Below are positions 6,971 to 14,148 of a stretch of DNA of 14,148 bases, in pieces. Origin of the DNA: Alphaproteobacteria bacterium MarineAlpha10_Bin3 (GTDB taxonomy: Bacteria; Pseudomonadota; Alphaproteobacteria; UBA8366; GCA-2717185). The notes under the pieces were generated by a model. The model worked only from the letters and a program-made list of their open reading frames with translations, was not told the DNA's origin and did no database searches. The DNA lies in assembly GCA_002937525.1 (NCBI GenBank), contig PTKA01000002.1:1-14148 (forward strand). The letters run 5' to 3'. Position 1 is the stretch's first letter. Each line of letters opens with the position of its first letter. A program made the translations under genes and the position numbers.

Positions 6971-7921
6971 ATGGACGTCTTGCTGCTGGGTATGCGCGCC
7001 GTGGCGGAACCGACGCGATTGCGGTTGCTGGTGCTCTGCGCCCATGCCGAACTGACCGTGACCGAATTGACCCAGATACTCGGCCAGAGCCAGCCGCGCG
7101 TATCGCGGCATTTGAAGCTGCTGGTTGAAGCCGGATTGCTGGACCGGTTTCGCGAAGGCACCTGGGCATTCTATCGGATGTCGGAACGTCATGCATGCGC
7201 CACGCTGGGACGGATGATTGTCGATCTTATTCCCGACGGCGATAAGACGCTTAGCCTGGATCTGGTTCGGTTGGAGGCCGTCAAGACCGCCCGGGCCGAG
7301 CAAGCGGCTGCCTATTTCCGCCTGAACGCGGCGCGGTGGAACGAAATTCGCCAGTATTATGTCGATGAAGTGGAGGTAGAAAAAGCGATGATGGCGCTGT
7401 TGCCGGTTGGCGAAGTCGGGGAATTGCTCGATATCGGCACCGGAACGGGCCGTATGCTTGAAGTGTACGGCGCGGCTGCGACCCGCGCCGTCGGCATCGA
7501 TACATCGCGCGACATGCTTGCCGTGGCGCGCGTCAATCTGGAGCGCGCGGGGCTGCACAAATGCCAGGTCCGGCTCGGCGACATGTATCAATTGCCGGTA
7601 TCCAGCGCGTCATTCGATACCGTCACGGTGCATCAGGTGCTGCATTACGCCGCCGCGCCGGGCGACGTTATCGCCGAGGCGGCGCGCGCCTTGCGGCCGG
7701 GCGGGCGGCTGATCGTGGTCGATTTCGCGCCGCATCGCGAAGAACAACTGCGCGTTGACCATAAACACCGCCGGCTGGGATTCTCCGATGACGAGCTTGC
7801 CAGTTGGCTGGAACGGGCCGATTTGGTGCCGGAACTGGCGACCCATCTGCGCGGCGCGCCATTGACGGTGTGCGTGTGGCCGGCGCGGCGGCCCGCCAGC
7901 ACCCCGGCAACGCCGCAATAG
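6971..7921 (+). CDS. sahR: SahR-type ArsR family regulator fused to a SAM-dependent methyltransferase domain
   Basis: A 316-residue fusion. Residues 1-95 are an ArsR winged helix-turn-helix, with recognition-helix region GQSQPRVSRHLKLLVEAGLL (38-57) and a wing around RFREGTWAFYRM. It lacks the Cys-containing metal site of arsenic or cadmium sensors. Residues about 140-250 are a class I methyltransferase fold, with motif I LLDIGTGTGR (Asp154-Gly160), an acidic end of strand 2 at GIDTS, a GD(M) motif near strand 4, and ALRPGGRLIVVDF after it. This architecture matches SahR, a proteobacterial repressor of methionine-cycle genes that responds to S-adenosylhomocysteine bound in the methyltransferase-like domain (family knowledge). 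The position directly before metF and metH, 31 bp from metF, supports this. AGGA lies 10 nt before the ATG. It probably autoregulates the operon through upstream dyads. Whether the domain is still catalytic cannot be told. Confidence 0.88.
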   Translation: MDVLLLGMRAVAEPTRLRLLVLCAHAELTVTELTQILGQSQPRVSRHLKLLVEAGLLDRFREGTWAFYRMSERHACATLGRMIVDLIPDGDKTLSLDLVRLEAVKTARAEQAAAYFRLNAARWNEIRQYYVDEVEVEKAMMALLPVGEVGELLDIGTGTGRMLEVYGAAATRAVGIDTSRDMLAVARVNLERAGLHKCQVRLGDMYQLPVSSASFDTVTVHQVLHYAAAPGDVIAEAARALRPGGRLIVVDFAPHREEQLRVDHKHRRLGFSDDELASWLERADLVPELATHLRGAPLTVCVWPARRPASTPATPQ

Positions 7922-7952
7922 CGGCACGGACCGTTAACGAAGAGGAGTGGCC

Positions 7953-8816
7953 GTGACCACGGTGCCATCGGTAAGTTTCGAATTCTTTCCGCCGCGAGAC
8001 GATGCCGGCGAAGAACGGCTGTGGAAGACGGCCGAACGGCTGGCGCCGCTGGCGCCGTCCTTCGTGTCGGTGACCTATGGTGCCGGCGGTTCGACCCGTG
8101 TACGGACAGACCGGGTCGTGCGGCGCCTTCAGGCCGATACCGGGATCGATGTCGCGGCCCATCTCACCTGCGTGGGTGCCAGCAAAGAGGAGGTGGACGC
8201 GGTCGCCGCGCGGTGGTGGAAGGCGGGAATTCGCCAGATCGTGGCCCTGCGCGGCGATATGCCCGGCATTGCCGAGCCCTACCGGCCCCATCGCGAGGGT
8301 TACGCCAACGCGGCCGACCTGGTGGCCGGGTTGCGCGGCATCGCGGATTTCGATATCGCCGTCGCGGCCTATCCCGAAATTCACCCCGATTCGGAAAATC
8401 TTGCGGCCGATCTGGATAATCTGAAACGCAAGATTGACGCCGGCGCGACCCGCGCGATCACGCAATTCTTCTTCTTTACCGATCTGTTCCTGCGCTTTCG
8501 CGACCGCGCCGCCGCCGCCGGGATCACCGTGCCGATCATTCCAGGGATTCTGCCAGTGACCAATTTCGCCAAGGTTCAGGAATTCAGCGCCCGCTGCGGT
8601 GCCGCCGTGCCGGGCTGGATGGCGGAATTGTTCGACGGCCTCGATAATGATCCCGAAACCCGAAAGTTCGTTGCGGTGTCGGTCGCCGACGACCAATGCC
8701 GCCGCATGCTGGCCGAAGGAGTGGAGAACTTCCATTTCTATACCCTCAACCGCGCCGATCTCAGCTACGCGATCTGCTGGCGGCTCGGATTGCGGCCTCT
8801 CAAGAAGGAGGCCTGA
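7953..8816 (+). CDS. metF: 5,10-methylenetetrahydrofolate reductase MetF
   Basis: A 287-residue FAD-dependent TIM-barrel enzyme that reduces 5,10-methylene-THF to 5-methyl-THF, the methyl donor for MetH. The N-terminal SFEFFPPR motif carries the catalytic Glu (Glu10 with this start). VTYGAGGSTR, the HLTCVG strand, ALRGDMP with Asp102 near the flavin, AYPEIHP and AITQFFF, with the folate-contacting Gln, follow in the expected order. The length is normal for the short bacterial enzyme without a regulatory domain. GTG 7953 is preferred because AGAGGAG ends 5 nt before it; the in-frame GTG at 7947 sits inside that site and cannot use it. It lies between sahR (31 bp) and metH (3 bp), so the three are cotranscribed. 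The context makes it the methyl supplier for the adjacent cobalamin-dependent synthase. Confidence 0.96.
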   Translation: MTTVPSVSFEFFPPRDDAGEERLWKTAERLAPLAPSFVSVTYGAGGSTRVRTDRVVRRLQADTGIDVAAHLTCVGASKEEVDAVAARWWKAGIRQIVALRGDMPGIAEPYRPHREGYANAADLVAGLRGIADFDIAVAAYPEIHPDSENLAADLDNLKRKIDAGATRAITQFFFFTDLFLRFRDRAAAAGITVPIIPGILPVTNFAKVQEFSARCGAAVPGWMAELFDGLDNDPETRKFVAVSVADDQCRRMLAEGVENFHFYTLNRADLSYAICWRLGLRPLKKEA

Positions 8817-8819
8817 GCG

Positions 8820-11800
8820 ATGAGCGAATTTCTGGCGGCGCTGAAACGCCGCGTTCTGCTGTGTGACGGCGGCATGGGCAGCATCGCCCAGGCGACCGAC
8901 CTCGATGTTGAAAAAGATTACCGGGGGGCTGAAAATTGCACCGATGTCCTGAACCTGTCGCGCCCGGATTTCGTCCTCGGCGTTCATAAAGGGTATCTGG
9001 ACGCCGGATCGGATGTCCTTTTGACCAACAGTTTCGGCGGATCGCCGATCACTCTGGCGGAATTCGATCTTCAGGACGAAGTGGCGGCAATCAACCGGAT
9101 CGCCGGGGAACTGGCCAGGCAGGCGATCGAATCCATGGCTTCGGACGGCCGCCAGCGCTTCGTTCTCGGTTCGATTGGACCGGGCACGCGGCTGCCGACC
9201 CTTGGCCATATCGGCTATGACGAGCTCGAAGCGGCATTGCGCGTCCAGGCGACGGGGTTGCTGGCCGGCGGCGTCGACGCGGTGCTGATCGAAACCTGCC
9301 AGGACCCGTTGCAGATCAAGGCCGCCATCAATGGCGTGAAGCTGGCCTGCGAAGACGCCGAGATCGACGTGCCGATCCTGGTCCAGGTCACGGTGGAGAC
9401 CACCGGCACCCTGCTGGTCGGCGCCGATATCGCCGCCGCCGCGACCATCATCGATGCGATGGGCGTCGATATGCTCGGTCTAAACTGCGCCACCGGGCCG
9501 CAGGAAATGTCCGAACATGTCAAATGGCTGGGCGAGCATTGGCCAAAACCGATCTCGGTGCAGCCGAATGCCGGATTGCCGGAACTGGTCGATGGCGCGC
9601 CGCATTACCCGCTGGGCGCGGCCGAACTGGCCGACTGGCTGCGGCGGTTCGTGCGCGAAGACGGGATCAATCTGATCGGCGGCTGCTGCGGCACCGATGT
9701 CGGCCATATTGCGGCGCTGGACGCGATGTTGCGCGACCTGGCCGAAGATGGCTACCGGCCCGCCCCGGCCGGCCGGACGCCGGATTGGACGCCGTGCGTG
9801 GCGTCGCTTTACAGCGCGGTGCCGTATCGTCAGGAAAATGCGGTGCTGTCGATCGGCGAGCGCTGCAACGCCAATGGCAGCAAGAAATTCCGCCAGTTGC
9901 AGGAATCCGGGGACTGGGAAGCCTGCGTCGAGATGGGGCGCGACCAGGTGCGCGAAGGCAGCCACGCCATCGATGTTTGCACCGCCTTTGTCGGCCGCGA
10001 CGAGCGCGCCGAAATGAATGAGATGGTGTCGCGCATGCGGGGGGCTGTCGATGCGCCGCTGGTGATCGATTCCACCGAACTGCCGGTGCTGGAATCGGCG
10101 TTGGCGTTGTATGGCGGCAAGCCGCTGATAAATTCGATCAATTTCGAAGACGGCGAGGCGCCGGCCGAAGCGCGCCTCAAACTGGCGCGCAAATTCGGCG
10201 CCGGTGTGATCGCGTTGACTATCGACGAAGACGGCATGGCGAAAACGGCGGATGAAAAACTGCGCATCGCCAAGCGCCTGTATGAATTCGCGGTCGTGCG
10301 CCACGGGCTGCCGCCGGCCGATCTTTTGTTCGATCCGCTAACCTTCACGATCTGCACCGGCGCTGCCGACGACCGGCTGCTCGGGCTTCACACCCTGGAC
10401 GCAATCGAGATGATCGCTAGGGAATTGCCGGAATGTCAGATCGTTCTTGGGCTGTCCAATATTTCGTTCGGGCTGAACGCCGCCGCGCGGCATGTCCTGA
10501 ACTCGGTCTTTCTCGATCATGCGGTGCGGCGCGGCATGACCGGCGCAATTATGCATCTCAGCAAGATCGTGCCGCTGCACGCGATCCCGAAACAAGAAGC
10601 CAAGCTGGCGGAAGATTTGATCTTCGACCGCCGCCGCGAGGGCCACGACCCGTTGACCGAATATCTTGCCCTGTTCGATGGCCGCAAGGCGAAGCAGGAC
10701 GAAAAGAAGGTCCGGCCGGAAAAGGTCGAGGAACGGCTGTCGCAGCGCATCGTCGATGGCGACCGGCAGGGGCTGGAAGAAGACCTGATCGAGGCGATGC
10801 GCAAGTATCCGCCGCTCGACATCATCAATACCTTCCTGCTGGACGGCATGAAGGTGGTCGGCGAACTGTTCGGCGCCGGCCAGATGCAGTTGCCCTTCGT
10901 GCTGAAATCGGCGGAAACGATGAAGGCCGCGGTCGGCTGCCTGGAACCGCATATGGACCGGGTCGAAGGCCAGCACAAGGGAACCATCGTGCTCGCCACG
11001 GTCAAGGGCGACGTGCATGACATCGGCAAGAATCTGGTCGATATCATCCTTACCAATAACGGTTACAATGTTGTCAATCTGGGTATCAAGCAGCCGATCG
11101 CCAACATCCTTGCGGCGGTGCGCGAACACCGCGCCGACGCGGTCGGGTTGTCAGGTCTGCTGGTCAAATCGACCGTCGTGATGCGGGAAAATTTACAGGA
11201 AATGAGCCGGGCCGGAATAAAGGTGCCGGTCTTTCTGGGCGGTGCCGCGCTCACGCGGGCCTATGTGGAAGAAGATTGCGTTGCGGCCTATGACGCCGGC
11301 CGGGTTGCCTATGCAAGGGACGCTTTCGATGGTCTCGACTTGATGAAGAAGGTCGTCAATGACGATTTCGACGCCCATCTCGCCGGTGTCGCCAAAAAGC
11401 GCGCGTCGCGCCCGACCAACAAGAAAAAGGCGCTTGGCCGCGCCGCCGCCCAGGCCCCTGCCTGCGCCGCCAAGGGCATGTCGAAGCGCCGCCGCGCGCA
11501 GATGATTCATGAAACCGCGCCAACGCCGCCCTTCTGGGGTTCCCGGATCATCACCGGGGTGCCGGTGCAGACCCTGGTGCCGTACCTCAACGAACGGATG
11601 CTGTATCAGTTCCAATGGGGCTACCGCAAAGACGGCAAGCGCCTGGACCAATACATGGCATGGGCCAAGAAGGAATTGCGCCCGATCATGAAGCGGATGA
11701 TCGATATTTCGATCGAGCAGGAAATTCTGGCGCCGCAAGCGGCCTATGGCTACTGGAAGGCGGCTGGCGACGATAATGATCTGGTGCTGTTCGATACCGA

Positions 11801-12314
11801 CGGGACTAGCGAAGTGGCGCGCTTCACCCTGCCGCGCCAGGCTGAGGGCGACGGGAAATGCGTCGCCGATTATGTCGGCGATATCGCCGATGGACCGCAA
11901 CGCCGCGACGTGATCGGGTTGCAGGTCGTCACCATGGGCCAGCAGGCGTCCGAGACGGCGCGCCAATGGTTCGGCGAGGACCGCTATCAGGACTATCTGT
12001 ACCTGCACGGTCTCGGTGTGGAGATGGCCGAGGCGATGGCCGAATACACCCATAAGCGGATTCGCGCCGAGCTGGGCTTCGCCAGCGAAGAAGCGCGCCA
12101 GGCGGGAAAAATGTTGCAACAGGAATACCGCGGCAGCCGCTATTCGTTTGGCTATCCCGCCTGTCCGAAGGTCGAGGACCAGGCGCAAATTCTCGAATTG
12201 CTCGGCGCGGAGCGTCTGGGTATCGAATTATCCGATGAATCCCAGCTTCACCCCGAACAATCGACCAGCGCGATCGTCATCCTCCACCGCGAGGCGAAGT
12301 ACTTTTCGGTATAG
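8820..12314 (+). CDS. metH: Cobalamin-dependent methionine synthase MetH
   Basis: A full-length 1164-residue MetH (E. coli 1227), transferring methyl from 5-methyl-THF through cobalamin to homocysteine. Domains run in order: homocysteine barrel (about 1-320) with zinc ligands Cys223, Cys289 and Cys290, the last two in GGCCGTD; pterin-binding barrel (from about 335) opening with SIGERCNANGSKKF; cobalamin cap and Rossmann domains (about 640-850) with DVHDIG, His733 being the lower-axial cobalt ligand, plus the GLSGLLVKST strand; and the SAM-binding reactivation domain (from about 900) with the RYSFGYPACP motif, Arg1107 being the SAM-carboxylate ligand. Between the last two lies an unusually basic, Ala-rich linker (857-898). 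AAGGAGG is 8 nt before ATG 8820, inside the metF end. The stop TAG lies in the first arm of a palindromic element. No key residue is missing. Confidence 0.97.
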   Translation: MSEFLAALKRRVLLCDGGMGSIAQATDLDVEKDYRGAENCTDVLNLSRPDFVLGVHKGYLDAGSDVLLTNSFGGSPITLAEFDLQDEVAAINRIAGELARQAIESMASDGRQRFVLGSIGPGTRLPTLGHIGYDELEAALRVQATGLLAGGVDAVLIETCQDPLQIKAAINGVKLACEDAEIDVPILVQVTVETTGTLLVGADIAAAATIIDAMGVDMLGLNCATGPQEMSEHVKWLGEHWPKPISVQPNAGLPELVDGAPHYPLGAAELADWLRRFVREDGINLIGGCCGTDVGHIAALDAMLRDLAEDGYRPAPAGRTPDWTPCVASLYSAVPYRQENAVLSIGERCNANGSKKFRQLQESGDWEACVEMGRDQVREGSHAIDVCTAFVGRDERAEMNEMVSRMRGAVDAPLVIDSTELPVLESALALYGGKPLINSINFEDGEAPAEARLKLARKFGAGVIALTIDEDGMAKTADEKLRIAKRLYEFAVVRHGLPPADLLFDPLTFTICTGAADDRLLGLHTLDAIEMIARELPECQIVLGLSNISFGLNAAARHVLNSVFLDHAVRRGMTGAIMHLSKIVPLHAIPKQEAKLAEDLIFDRRREGHDPLTEYLALFDGRKAKQDEKKVRPEKVEERLSQRIVDGDRQGLEEDLIEAMRKYPPLDIINTFLLDGMKVVGELFGAGQMQLPFVLKSAETMKAAVGCLEPHMDRVEGQHKGTIVLATVKGDVHDIGKNLVDIILTNNGYNVVNLGIKQPIANILAAVREHRADAVGLSGLLVKSTVVMRENLQEMSRAGIKVPVFLGGAALTRAYVEEDCVAAYDAGRVAYARDAFDGLDLMKKVVNDDFDAHLAGVAKKRASRPTNKKKALGRAAAQAPACAAKGMSKRRRAQMIHETAPTPPFWGSRIITGVPVQTLVPYLNERMLYQFQWGYRKDGKRLDQYMAWAKKELRPIMKRMIDISIEQEILAPQAAYGYWKAAGDDNDLVLFDTDGTSEVARFTLPRQAEGDGKCVADYVGDIADGPQRRDVIGLQVVTMGQQASETARQWFGEDRYQDYLYLHGLGVEMAEAMAEYTHKRIRAELGFASEEARQAGKMLQQEYRGSRYSFGYPACPKVEDQAQILELLGAERLGIELSDESQLHPEQSTSAIVILHREAKYFSV

Positions 12315-12429
12315 AGCAAATCAGGATTGATGAGAATCGCCTTTGGCGATTATCAATCGTCGTGTGGCTTTGCTCTATTTATAAATCGCGAGCGGATTCA
12401 CAAGATGGATGCCATGCATCAATCCTGAT
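12312..12429. repeat. Nested palindromic intergenic element filling the convergent gap after metH
   Basis: Three nested stems lie in 12312-12377: TAGAGCAAA (12312-12320) with TTTGCTCTA (12369-12377); GATTGAT (12325-12331) with ATCAATC (12352-12358); and AATCGCC (12335-12341) with GGCGATT (12345-12351) around a TTT loop. An additional perfect 13-bp inverted repeat joins ATCAGGATTGATG (12320-12332) to CATCAATCCTGAT (12417-12429), so alternative foldings exist. The metH stop TAG (12312-12314) and the stop TGA of the convergent gene (12421-12419) both fall inside repeat arms. T-rich sequence after the outer stem could let it act as a terminator. It resembles small extragenic palindromic repeats of alphaproteobacteria; the family name is not known to me. 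Confidence 0.75.
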
Positions 12430-14148
12430 CCGGCCTTGAGTCGAGGACGCTCAGATCGACCGTAACCCGGTTTCTGGACCGTCCGCGCGGTGCCGGGCTT
12501 TTCCAGGGCAGAGTCGATTTGATGGTAATCCGCCCGGTGGGCGTCCCCTGCGGCGCTGTTTGAGACGAACGCTGGCCGCCGATGATTTGCCGGATGCGGG
12601 CTTCCTCGCGCGCCAGGAACCGGTCCGTACAGGCGGTGCCGCGCAAGGTGAATTTCAGGTCGTTGATGTCGGCCTGGATCGCGGGCCGGCGGTAAATTTT
12701 GTGGATCTTGTTTTGCGCGTCGAAGAAGAACCGGTAGCGGAAAACGGCGGTCGAGGCACCTTGCCGACGCTCCAGTATCACCGCCATGGCGTTTTGCGTA
12801 ACCTTGGTGAAGCAGGCAAAATGGTGGACCCGGTTGGCCGCATGTTCGTCCAGTATCGCCGCGCGGTCGGCCAATGGCGTTGTCGATAACAGCTTGAATA
12901 GGTTGGGCCGGCTAAGTGTGGCGTCAACGCGAATGAAGCGTATCGAATCGGTGCGTGCCGCCAGCCCGGCTCTCCATTCCCGCGCCAGACGATGCAATAT
13001 ACGGCCCGGCGGAAGGGGCGGTAATTCGGTCGCTTTGGGTGCCGCCACCGGCGCTAGCGCCAGTGCGGCGGCCGGCGCGCCGGTGCCGGTCAGCGGTGCG
13101 CCGATGCGAAGCAGTGCCGCACCCAGAGATTTGCGGCCACAGGCGGTGGCGAGCGACGCAGTGCGGGTGAACTCCGGCCCATCGCGGTGCAAAAAATAAG
13201 TCAGCAGCGCCGCATCGCCGTCGCTTAAGGCGAACCGGCCAATTGCCGTATCGTAGGTTGCGGCGCATTGTGCGCGGCTGCCTTGCACAGTGGCGAAGCG
13301 GCGCACGGTCCAGGATTTGATCGCCGCAATCGCGGTGAAACCAGCGCCCGTCGACCGGATCATCCGCACAATCGCGAACCGTCGCGCCGCGGCGCTGGCA
13401 TTCGCGGTCACGAAGGATTCGATGGCCGGATTGGGCGCCGGGCGCGCCTGGACAAGGGCCGGATCGAACAGAACCGAGGACCGCCATTGCGACGTCACAT
13501 GCAAATCGCCGATGGCGATTCCCTTATAGTTGCGCACGACGATTGTCGTCATGGCGGGTTGCCGGTCGGCGGCGGGCGGTGATATGCGAATCAGCGGCGG
13601 TTGATCCACGCCGGCCTTGGGCATCGAGGCGCGTAGAATGTCCGTGACCCATTGCGGCTGACCAAATTTCCAGCGCAGGCGCGGTTGCACCGCCCGCGCA
13701 ACCGTTACCGCGACCGTTACCTGGTTGCGCTTCCGGTAGGCGCTCATGATACCCTCGGCGCTAGCCCGGCTGTCGCCGCGCCACCGCGCCACGCGCCGGG
13801 CCGGGCCTTCGCCCTGCGCGATGTCGATGGTGAGCGTCGTGGTCAGCCCTTCGTCGAACAGGGTTGCACCGAGCCGACGCATCCAGCTTCGGCTGGCCGC
13901 GCCCGCGTCACCGCCTCCTCTTGGCAAATAATCCACGCGGACGCGGTAATAGGCGCTGCTGGAACCCGCGCCGTCGGATTGAAATTCGCGAGGATTCGGA
14001 TCGCGGGCGTCGATGCGGGTGAAAAGACCAAAACCGCCGACCGTCAGCCCGGCCAGGAATACCGGCGCGCCGATGAAGACGACGACCGCCTTGCGGCGCC
14101 ACCGCACCCCGGATTTGCGCGGTTTGGCCGACCGTTCCTCCGGGCTTT
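12419..14148 (-). CDS. Hypothetical membrane-anchored, probably periplasmic protein; likely 5'-partial
   Basis: I do not recognise this protein. The frame is open to the right edge of the window. The first usable start inside is GTG at 14107 (562 residues), but it has no ribosome binding site close by and the upstream codons stay open, so the gene probably begins outside the window. After a basic stretch (RWRRK) comes one hydrophobic segment at residues 7-29 (GTG numbering), then a long soluble region rich in Ala and Arg. This predicts a signal anchor with the bulk in the periplasm. The soluble part has four cysteines (281, 323, 432, 493), enough for two disulfides, and a Pro/Ala-rich hinge around 340-375 separates an N-terminal and a C-terminal half. 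No catalytic motif is recognisable. The C-terminus lies within the right arm of the palindromic element. It converges on metH and need not be related to methionine metabolism. Confidence 0.72.
   Translation of the reverse strand, partial: SPEERSAKPRKSGVRWRRKAVVVFIGAPVFLAGLTVGGFGLFTRIDARDPNPREFQSDGAGSSSAYYRVRVDYLPRGGGDAGAASRSWMRRLGATLFDEGLTTTLTIDIAQGEGPARRVARWRGDSRASAEGIMSAYRKRNQVTVAVTVARAVQPRLRWKFGQPQWVTDILRASMPKAGVDQPPLIRISPPAADRQPAMTTIVVRNYKGIAIGDLHVTSQWRSSVLFDPALVQARPAPNPAIESFVTANASAAARRFAIVRMIRSTGAGFTAIAAIKSWTVRRFATVQGSRAQCAATYDTAIGRFALSDGDAALLTYFLHRDGPEFTRTASLATACGRKSLGAALLRIGAPLTGTGAPAAALALAPVAAPKATELPPLPPGRILHRLAREWRAGLAARTDSIRFIRVDATLSRPNLFKLLSTTPLADRAAILDEHAANRVHHFACFTKVTQNAMAVILERRQGASTAVFRYRFFFDAQNKIHKIYRRPAIQADINDLKFTLRGTACTDRFLAREEARIRQIIGGQRSSQTAPQGTPTGRITIKSTLPWKSPAPRGRSRNRVTVDLSVLDSRPDQD

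Noticed and set aside
7668..9209. Long open frame on the minus strand (513 codons)
   Set aside because: It lies antisense to sahR, metF and metH, which have complete motifs and good ribosome binding sites. Its composition (Arg/Gly/His-rich) is that of a shadow frame in GC-rich DNA.
11193..12188. Minus-strand open frame (331 codons) inside metH
   Set aside because: Antisense shadow of the cobalamin and reactivation domains of MetH.
1..14148. CRISPR array, tRNA, rRNA, insertion sequence, toxin-antitoxin or defence genes
   Set aside because: I saw no regularly spaced repeats, no cloverleaf or rRNA segments, no transposase motifs and no typical defence domains anywhere in the window.

Overview
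The window looks like a chromosomal segment from a GC-rich alphaproteobacterium, probably Rhodospirillales-like. The basis is gene content: an ArsR-methyltransferase fusion regulator (SahR type) heading metF and metH, an adjacent mlaA-mlaC pair, and EttA. The assignment rests on family knowledge, not on a search. No rRNA, tRNA, CRISPR, insertion sequence, prophage or obvious defence locus is visible.

Layout. Positions 34-1167 (+) hold a mostly helical protein I do not recognise, less GC-rich than its neighbours. A luciferase-like flavin oxidoreductase (1267-2262, -) and a phytanoyl-CoA-dioxygenase-family protein (2344-3240, +) are divergently transcribed from an 81-bp gap. That gap carries a good sigma70-like promoter with dyads over both hexamers. 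ettA, the ribosome-associated ABC-F ATPase, is at 3340-5019 (+). It converges on a minus-strand operon, mlaA (5713-6543, or to 6573) then mlaC (5080-5709), which encodes outer-membrane and periplasmic parts of the phospholipid-trafficking Mla system; the inner-membrane MlaFEDB parts are not here.

An AT-rich gap of about 430 bp (6544-6970) separates mlaA from the plus-strand operon sahR-metF-metH (6971-12314). These three genes form one regulatory and metabolic unit. SahR-type proteins sense S-adenosylhomocysteine, MetF makes 5-methyltetrahydrofolate, and MetH uses it to remethylate homocysteine to methionine with cobalamin. The sahR leader has a candidate promoter under an imperfect palindrome and a second inverted repeat just before the ribosome binding site. 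metH is followed by a nested palindromic element (12312-12429) that fills the convergent gap and contains the stop codons of both flanking genes. The last gene (12419 to the right edge, -) is an unrecognised membrane-anchored, probably periplasmic protein, likely cut at its 5' end by the window.

I see no convincing previously undescribed multi-gene system. The most interesting non-coding signals are the palindromic element after metH, the sahR leader, and the operator-like dyads in the divergent oxidoreductase/dioxygenase promoter.
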